Positions 59,142 to 64,000 of a DNA stretch of 64,000 nt are shown here, piece after piece. The number at the start of each line of letters is the position of its first letter. The first letter of the stretch is position 1. The notes below the pieces were generated by a model. It was given only the letters and a program-made list of their open reading frames with translations, was not told where the DNA came from and ran no database searches. The translations under genes and the position numbers were made by a program. The DNA is from an uncultured Candidatus Saccharibacteria bacterium (GTDB lineage Bacteria > Patescibacteria > Saccharimonadia > Saccharimonadales > UBA4665): positions 844,783 to 908,782 of the forward strand of contig CAMLQK010000001.1 in NCBI GenBank assembly GCA_946482285.1. The letters run 5' to 3'.

Positions 59142-59200
59142 AGACCCTCAGTGTCCGTAGCATCGCTACATGCCTTCCGGCAGCATTCAGGGTCTTTTTT
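59142..59200 (+). terminator. Long-loop terminator
   Basis: AGACCCT (59142-59148) pairs with AGGGTCT (59189-59195), with a smaller hairpin inside, and runs into T residues. Confidence 0.55.
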
Positions 59201-59225
59201 CGTATTACGGTATAATAAGCAGATA

Positions 59226-59783
59226 ATGAATACTTACCTCATTTTGCTGCGTGGCGTTAATGTTGGCGGGAAAAATAAAGTGCCCATGGCTGAGCTACGT
59301 AAATGCCTGGAAGCCAACGGTTTTTCTAATGTTTCAACATACATTGCCAGCGGCAATGTTATTCTACAGTCAGAGCATTCTGCCAGCGATGTAAAATCAC
59401 GTATCGAAGCAATCCTACCCAAGGCCTTCGCATTAGATAGCGAGCTTATCAAAGTACTAGTTCTGACCCGCCAGCAGCTCCAGAGGGTGATTGACGAAAA
59501 GCCAAAAGCGTTTGGCGAACATCCGGACAAATATCACAGTGATGCAATTTTTTTAATGGACATCGGTATTGCCGAAACAATGCCGCTCTTTAAGCCCCGC
59601 GAAGGTGTTGATGCGGTGTGGCCGGGCACAGGCGTTGTGTATTCACAGCGTCTTAGCGCAGAGCGCACCAAAAGCCGGCTAAGTTCCATAATGCTATCAC
59701 CCCTATACAAATCCATGACAATCCGCAGCTGGAACACCATCTGCAAGCTACTAGATCTTGTAAAGCAAACGCAAAAAACTTAG
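59226..59783 (+). CDS. DUF1697 family protein
   Basis: 185 residues from the ATG at 59226, nine bases after a perfect TATAAT, so with almost no leader. L-L-R-G-V-N-V-G-G-K-N-K-V-P-M, the I-A-S-G-N-V-I-L-Q motif and a late S-R-L-S-S-I-M-x-S-P-L-Y segment are the DUF1697 hallmarks. The family is common in bacteria and of unknown function. Its end overlaps the convergent MarR gene by four bases. Confidence 0.88.
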   Translation: MNTYLILLRGVNVGGKNKVPMAELRKCLEANGFSNVSTYIASGNVILQSEHSASDVKSRIEAILPKAFALDSELIKVLVLTRQQLQRVIDEKPKAFGEHPDKYHSDAIFLMDIGIAETMPLFKPREGVDAVWPGTGVVYSQRLSAERTKSRLSSIMLSPLYKSMTIRSWNTICKLLDLVKQTQKT

Positions 59784-60226
59784 CCCGTCTTAATCTGTTC
59801 TTCGTAAATAGCCGCCATAGCTTCATAGTGCTGGCGGATAATTTGCAGCTGTTCTGCAGTGTACTGTTCGAGCAGCTTGTTTGCGCTTGCAACAAACGGA
59901 AGGTAAAGCGAGGTAATGGTGTTAATGTTTTCCATAACTGGAGTAATGAGCACTTTACGGCGGTCCACTTTGGAGCGTGTGCGCGAAATTAAGCTTTTTG
60001 CCTCCAGCCGATCGAGTACGGCAGTCATGGCTCCAGTTGAAAGGCCAGTATTGTCTGATAAAAAGCCGGGCGTAACCTGGCCATTGCCAAGAACGAGCTC
60101 CAAACATTCCATATCGGTAGGGTGGAGACCAGCCTTATACGCTATGTGATGTCGAAATAACAGAGAGAGCCGTGCTTCGTTTTGGCCAGCTGCTTGTACT
60201 CCTAAGATTAATGTATGTTGTTTCAT
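59780..60226 (-). CDS. MarR-family transcriptional regulator
   Basis: 148 residues. Winged helix with T-P-G-F-L-S-D-N-T-G-L-S-T-G-A-M-T-A-V-L-D-R-L-E-A-K-S-L-I and the wing R-S-K-V-D-R-R-K-V-L-I-T-P. MarR dimers repress divergent genes until a drug-like ligand binds. Divergent from a DUF1772/FAD-monooxygenase operon, with a palindrome in between. Confidence 0.88.
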   Translation of the reverse strand: MKQHTLILGVQAAGQNEARLSLLFRHHIAYKAGLHPTDMECLELVLGNGQVTPGFLSDNTGLSTGAMTAVLDRLEAKSLISRTRSKVDRRKVLITPVMENINTITSLYLPFVASANKLLEQYTAEQLQIIRQHYEAMAAIYEEQIKTG

Positions 60227-60252
60227 GTCTTGACGTTTCTTATTTATTGCTA

Positions 60253-60280
60253 TAAGATAACTTTATCATAAAGATACTTA
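60253..60280 (+). promoter_or_regulatory. Likely MarR operator
   Basis: CTTTATCATAAAG (60261-60273) is a perfect palindrome; TAAG and CTTA flank it almost symmetrically. It lies between the divergent regulator and the monooxygenase operon and overlaps likely promoter boxes of the regulator. Confidence 0.55.
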
Positions 60281-60331
60281 ATAATCAAGACTTGTACACA
60301 TAGCTAGCTGTTGCTAGTCAGAAAGGCAGAT

Positions 60332-60859
60332 ATGATAAGAAAGAGCGCTATTTTTACCGTTTTATTTTGGTTACTCGTACTATTCACGGGAGTCGCATTT
60401 GGGGCGGGGTTGTATGAAGCGCGTGTACAACTTCCGCAATGGCTAACAACAGTTAACGGAATCGACGTTTGGCACGCTGACATAGCCAAAGCATCCGATC
60501 CAGGGTTGAACTTTTGGGCGTTTGTCACCACTGGACCTATTACACTCTTAACTCTTCTAAGCCTTATTATGGTCTGGAAAACCAAAGGAGCAGTCCGGCG
60601 CTGGTGGTTCACGACGCTCGCCTTCCTTCTGGTTGACCGCGCTATGACCTTTGGATACTTCATACCAACCATGGTAGAGCTGATGTCCGACAATATGGCC
60701 CAGGCCGAAGCAGTTAAAACAGCACAGCAGTGGGCGAACCTCAATATGATCCGCTTAGTAGCGTCCGGTGCATCATTCCTGGCGGCAATTAAGCTATTAA
60801 TTGAGTACTCTAACCAGTCGGCTGTAGTACCCACAAGCAAGAAAACACAGGAGCGATAG
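60332..60859 (+). CDS. DUF1772-like four-helix membrane protein
   Basis: 175 residues from the ATG at 60332 (AAAGG six bases before). Four membrane helices; helix 1 ends G-A-G-L-Y-E-A and the loop contains W-H-A-D-I and D-R-A-M-T-F-G-Y-F-I-P-T-M. This is the anthrone-oxygenase-like/DUF1772 pattern. One base separates it from the FAD enzyme, so they are co-translated and probably act together. Confidence 0.72.
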   Translation: MIRKSAIFTVLFWLLVLFTGVAFGAGLYEARVQLPQWLTTVNGIDVWHADIAKASDPGLNFWAFVTTGPITLLTLLSLIMVWKTKGAVRRWWFTTLAFLLVDRAMTFGYFIPTMVELMSDNMAQAEAVKTAQQWANLNMIRLVASGASFLAAIKLLIEYSNQSAVVPTSKKTQER

Positions 60860-60860
60860 C

Positions 60861-62033
60861 ATGGCAGCACAGACTAAAAAAATTATTATTATTGGCAGTG
60901 GCATTGCAGGACCTGCAACAGCACTGGCGCTGAAAAAAGCTGGTATTACAAGTGAAATCTACGAAGCCTACCCCGGGCCAGGGGACAGTGTAGGCGCATT
61001 CATGGGCGTAACGCCCAACGGACAAGATGTCCTGAGGACGCTAGGACTATACGACTCTGTGCTTGCTGATGGGTTTCAGACTGATGGGTTTCATTTTACA
61101 AATACTGCAGGTAAATCGTTTGGTGTTGTACCCGCCAACACAATCACCATCAAGCGTGGATTATTGACAAAGTCACTTCGCGAAGCAGCAGAAGCAGCAG
61201 GCATCCCCATCCATTGGGGGAAGCGGCTCAAAAATGTTCGTCAGCCAGAAACAGGTGGTGTGGTTGCTGAATTTGAAGATGGAAGCCAGGCAGAGGGCGA
61301 TGTGTTGTTAGCCTGCGACGGCATCCACTCTGCAGTTCGCAAAGCAATCTTTCCTAATGCTTTAGCGCCACAATTTACAGGACTCATTAGCTGTAGCTCA
61401 TATGCTCAGCTGGCATTACCTCCAACCAAAAACCACGCCGAAATGGTGTTTGGCAAGCACGCATTCTTTAGCTACATCATTAAACCTTCGGGCGAGACCT
61501 TTTGGTTTGCAAACATTAATGCCGATACCGACCCAGGTAGGGATGGATTGCGCAACAAAAGTGACAAATGGTGGCATCAAACGCTCGAAAAGCTGTTTGC
61601 AGATGACCAGCACTTTATTAATACAATCATCCGCTCATCGGACCAGCCAATAACAGGTTATCCGATTTACGATTTAGTGACTTTGCGCAAATGGCAGCAA
61701 GGTGTCGTTTGCCTGCTAGGAGACGCCGCCCATGCGCCTTCGCCAAGCGCAGGGCAGGGTGCATCACTAGCGCTGGAGGATGCTGTTGTTGTGGCAAAGT
61801 GCTTGCGCGACATCGATGATCCGACTGCAGCGCTCAAAAAGTTTGTATCACTGCGGCGTGAACGAGCTGAGCGTGCAGTATTGCAATCACGTCGCAATGG
61901 AAGCCGGAAAACGCCGAACGGTCCGCTTGGCCGCATGTTCCGTGACCTCCTGCTGCCCATATTCCTCAAGCAAGGTGGAGACGCAACAAAGTGGATGTAC
62001 GACTACAAGATTGACTGGAACAAAAAAATCTAG
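60861..62033 (+). CDS. FAD-dependent monooxygenase
   Basis: 390 residues. G-S-G-I-A-G-P-A-T-A binds ADP at the start; A-C-D-G-I-H-S-A-V-R is the DG motif; G-D-A-A-H-A-P-S-P-S-A-G-Q-G-A-S is the second FAD motif. Class A aromatic hydroxylase family, which includes TetX and urate or phenol hydroxylases. Its MarR control and DUF1772 partner suggest oxidation of an aromatic or antibiotic-like compound. Substrate not readable. Confidence 0.87.
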   Translation: MAAQTKKIIIIGSGIAGPATALALKKAGITSEIYEAYPGPGDSVGAFMGVTPNGQDVLRTLGLYDSVLADGFQTDGFHFTNTAGKSFGVVPANTITIKRGLLTKSLREAAEAAGIPIHWGKRLKNVRQPETGGVVAEFEDGSQAEGDVLLACDGIHSAVRKAIFPNALAPQFTGLISCSSYAQLALPPTKNHAEMVFGKHAFFSYIIKPSGETFWFANINADTDPGRDGLRNKSDKWWHQTLEKLFADDQHFINTIIRSSDQPITGYPIYDLVTLRKWQQGVVCLLGDAAHAPSPSAGQGASLALEDAVVVAKCLRDIDDPTAALKKFVSLRRERAERAVLQSRRNGSRKTPNGPLGRMFRDLLLPIFLKQGGDATKWMYDYKIDWNKKI

Positions 62034-62083
62034 TTCCTGCTTCTTAGCCGACAGGACTATGCTGGTGTATAATTTTACAGAAC

Positions 62084-62863
62084 ATGGTCATAGTACTCCA
62101 TTCGTCCAAAACAATGCGCCGGGTTCCGGCGGCGGAGCAGCTACAGCAACCAGCACTGATTGACAAGGCTCAGCAACTTGCAGCTTATATGAGGACATTA
62201 AGCCCAGCGACATTGGCGTCCATTATGAAAATATCGCCGGCCCTAGCTGCAAAAACACATCAGGGCTTTGCGCAATGGACCAATAACCCCAGCGATGGAT
62301 CGGCCGCCATAGATAGTTTTGTGGGTGACATTTACAGCGGCTTACGTGCCACCGAATTAAGCAGCAAAGACAGGGAGTATGCCCAGCAGCACCTTCGTAT
62401 CCTTTCGGGCCTTTATGGCATCTTGCGGCCATTCGATAGCATCTGTGCATATCGATTGGAAATGGGATATCGGCTGCCGGATGAGCCGTTCCAAAACCTG
62501 TATGCTTTTTGGGGCAAAGATATTGCGCAGCAGCTTCCGGAAAGCGGGCCAGTCCTGAATATTGCAGCATTGGAATACAGCAAAACGTTTTTGCCATTTA
62601 TTGATCCGTCGCGGATTATTACGCCGAAATTTCTGACCGTCGACCCCAAAACACAAGAGCCAAAATTCGTAGTAGTGCATGCTAAAATCGCCCGCGGCGC
62701 ACTGGCACGCTGGGCCATCCAAAACAGAGTTACTTCAGCAAGCCAATTAGTACTATTTGACGATATTGGCTACTCTTACAATGCTCAGCTAAGTTCGCCG
62801 CAGGAACCGGTTTTTGTATGCCAGGAATTTGGCGGCAAAGGCTTAAGCATGCGATTGGCGTAA
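62084..62863 (+). CDS. yaaA: YaaA-family (DUF328) peroxide-stress protein
   Basis: 259 residues. H-S-S-K-T-M start, A-I-D-S-F-V-G-D-I-Y-S-G-L, R-I-L-S-G-L-Y-G-I-L-R-P-F-D-S-I and Y-R-L-E-M-G-Y-R-L are conserved YaaA motifs. E. coli YaaA binds DNA and limits iron-driven damage under peroxide. TATAAT ends ten bases before the ATG, so little or no leader. Confidence 0.88.
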   Translation: MVIVLHSSKTMRRVPAAEQLQQPALIDKAQQLAAYMRTLSPATLASIMKISPALAAKTHQGFAQWTNNPSDGSAAIDSFVGDIYSGLRATELSSKDREYAQQHLRILSGLYGILRPFDSICAYRLEMGYRLPDEPFQNLYAFWGKDIAQQLPESGPVLNIAALEYSKTFLPFIDPSRIITPKFLTVDPKTQEPKFVVVHAKIARGALARWAIQNRVTSASQLVLFDDIGYSYNAQLSSPQEPVFVCQEFGGKGLSMRLA

Positions 62864-62867
62864 AACG

Positions 62868-63572
62868 CTAATAATCACCGGCCTCATATTGTATTACTGA
62901 ATCCGCATATAAAAGATTGGCCTGCTTTCCAGCGAAGATATTGTCGATAAAAGGGAAGTGTTTGGATTCCTGCGTATACTCTTTGGCTGTCATCCATTGG
63001 TTGTGGCCGCCTGTCCAGGTATTTGCAAGCTCACCTGTTACCTGAAGTGCCTCAACGACTACAAATAATTTATCCTCCAGTAACACCGAGGCTGCTTTGT
63101 CGTAATCCTGCTGGCGGTAAAAACCCTTTACTGCAAACGAAGCTTGCAGGCCAGTCTGTTTGGCCAACTCACGTGCGGCTGCTTGCTCAAATGATTCGCC
63201 CCAGCGCACTGGCCCGCTAATGGTTCCGTAAAAACCGTAGTAAGGTTGGCGTAGCCGGCGTTGGAACAGGAATCTTGTGGGGTCGGCAGGCTTTGTGGCG
63301 CATACAATAACCGATATTTTTGGCTGCTTTTGGACTAGTAGCTTTGTCTCGTCCAAATTGTTGGCAAATTCCTTGCCTTTTGTGGTCAGTTCATACATAC
63401 CGGCCTCATTCTTGACCACATATCCTACATCAACTAGACGGCGTATGTAAAACTTGAAAGCGTCGCTTAGTAAGCCCGTTGGTTTCATGAGCGTACTAAA
63501 CCGTGCGGTAACATGACGACGCAGTGTCCGCAAAATAGAAACTTCAACTTCATGTAGTTTGGGCTGCTTCAT
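62868..63572 (-). CDS. Winged-helix plus degenerate Nudix domain protein
   Basis: 234 residues. N-terminal wHTH (H-E-V-E-V-S-I-L-R-T-L-R-R, S-D-A-F-K-F-Y-I-R-R-L-V, Y-E-L-T-T-K-G) joined to a Nudix domain. The Nudix box reads G-P-V-R-W-G-E-S-F-E-Q-A-A-A-R-E-L-A-K-Q-T-G-L: the two catalytic Glu of E-E are Lys-Gln, so hydrolysis is unlikely. Nudix domains without activity serve as ligand sensors in regulators such as NrtR, though there the order is Nudix then wHTH. Probable nucleotide-sensing regulator. Confidence 0.75.
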   Translation of the reverse strand: MKQPKLHEVEVSILRTLRRHVTARFSTLMKPTGLLSDAFKFYIRRLVDVGYVVKNEAGMYELTTKGKEFANNLDETKLLVQKQPKISVIVCATKPADPTRFLFQRRLRQPYYGFYGTISGPVRWGESFEQAAARELAKQTGLQASFAVKGFYRQQDYDKAASVLLEDKLFVVVEALQVTGELANTWTGGHNQWMTAKEYTQESKHFPFIDNIFAGKQANLLYADSVIQYEAGDY

Positions 63573-63606
63573 ATTTTTAGTCTACCGTAAACCGTAGCAC
63601 ACATTG

Positions 63607-63626
63607 TAGGGTATCAGACTACCCTA
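63607..63626 (+). repeat. Inverted repeat between divergent genes
   Basis: TAGGGTA (63607-63613), six bases, TACCCTA (63620-63626). It may be the operator of the divergent wHTH-Nudix regulator. Confidence 0.4.
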
Positions 63627-63677
63627 GAAGTTTTTAGGCATATCTGGGAAGCTGCGCCTGTAACTTATGAGGACGAC

Positions 63678-64000
63678 ATGGAGCACCTAAATTCAGACCA
63701 GCTAATGGAAATACATACTGCATTTGAAGCTACGGAGTATGGGCAAATACTGGCGAATAATATTCGTTATGCCCGCTATAAGCCAGAAGCAGTAACCAAT
63801 GAACGTTGGGTGGAGCTACTTGGTGCAGACGTCAATAACTTAACCCATTTGACGCTAACATACGGGCTGGCGGTCGACTTTATACGCTCGATGGAACAAA
63901 ACCAGCCTGGTTTTTTTGAGGCAGATGAAGTTGATCGCTTAAAAGTTGCCGCGCTAACGCATGACTGGGCGGAAGCTATTGTCGGCGACACGTCATATGG
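63678..64000 (+). CDS. HD-domain phosphohydrolase, partial
   Basis: Opens at the ATG at 63678 behind GAGG and runs off the window (107 codons seen). N-L-T-H-L-T-L-T-Y-G-L-A-V-D-F holds the first His and A-A-L-T-H-D-W-A-E-A-I-V-G-D-T the HD pair, the same layout as the HD protein at 1664. Likely a nucleotide phosphohydrolase; the C-terminus is outside the window. Confidence 0.7.
   Translation, partial: MEHLNSDQLMEIHTAFEATEYGQILANNIRYARYKPEAVTNERWVELLGADVNNLTHLTLTYGLAVDFIRSMEQNQPGFFEADEVDRLKVAALTHDWAEAIVGDTSY

Noticed and set aside
60304..60870. 188-codon open frame antisense to the DUF1772 gene
   Set aside because: No binding site; the sense strand has one and forms an operon with the FAD enzyme.
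1..64000. Alternative genetic code with TGA as a sense codon, as in Gracilibacteria/SR1
   Set aside because: Several conserved proteins end cleanly at TGA (for example at 10542-10544 and 56888-56890) and none of the conserved genes needs TGA read-through.
1..64000. CRISPR array, insertion sequence or prophage
   Set aside because: No regularly spaced repeat series, transposase, integrase or phage structural cluster seen; the tail-fibre-like module at 28514 stands alone.

Overview
The window reads as a chromosomal segment of a Candidatus Saccharibacteria (TM7) or closely related Patescibacteria genome. The evidence is small, tightly packed genes of mid GC content, standard use of TGA as a stop, a conserved order dnaX-dnaB-membrane glycosyltransferase-ebfC-recR-DHH phosphoesterase-cysS, secE-nusG-rplK, DnaX and RecR proteins without their usual zinc cysteines, and many genes that start directly at the predicted transcription start. 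The lineage is an inference from this pattern; no 16S gene is present.

Layout. 1-13.6 kb: nucleotide and small-molecule enzymes (HAD, HD, Nudix, APH-like kinase), a CHAP-domain wall hydrolase, a large SF2 helicase, a P-loop kinase, a YgjP-like protease, a soluble histidine kinase and a membrane GT2 glycosyltransferase. 13.6-26.3 kb: the translation block secE-nusG, rplK, rplA, rplJ-rplL. It is interrupted by genes of unknown function and by a dNTP unit (dcd plus a thymidylate kinase/ThyX-like fusion), followed by a strongly structured RNA and an M20 peptidase. 26.3-30 kb: GC-rich orphan genes and a secreted-type SGNH hydrolase with a tail-fibre-like head. 30-37.8 kb: DNA replication and repair genes and cysS. 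37.9-47.2 kb: envelope genes (AI-2E-type permease, two tandem GT4 glycosyltransferases, alpha/beta hydrolases, a VanY-type carboxypeptidase, an M14 peptidase). 47.3-53 kb: a poorly known island with a Tat-like leader protein, an APH-like protein, a C39-like cysteine peptidase and a 614-residue protein with a WhiB-like cysteine cluster. 53-64 kb: tRNA-Gln, a radical-SAM/precursor peptide pair, and short stress or xenobiotic cassettes (PadR-hydrolase, MarR-DUF1772-FAD monooxygenase, YaaA, wHTH-Nudix).

The most exciting item is a divergent pair at 54.0-55.8 kb: a SPASM radical SAM enzyme beside a 50-residue peptide ending in F-x-S-x-x. This matches the FxSxx-COOH (FxsA/FxsB) type of ribosomal peptide maturation, here with an unusual ten-residue gap in the iron-sulfur motif. 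Also notable are an A-B-A'-B' (pseudoknot-capable) RNA with a terminator at 23.4-23.7 kb, the WhiB-like protein outside Actinobacteria, and widespread leaderless promoters.

Starts were chosen from ribosome binding sites where present, or from a -10 box six to ten bases before the start codon where no such site is seen.
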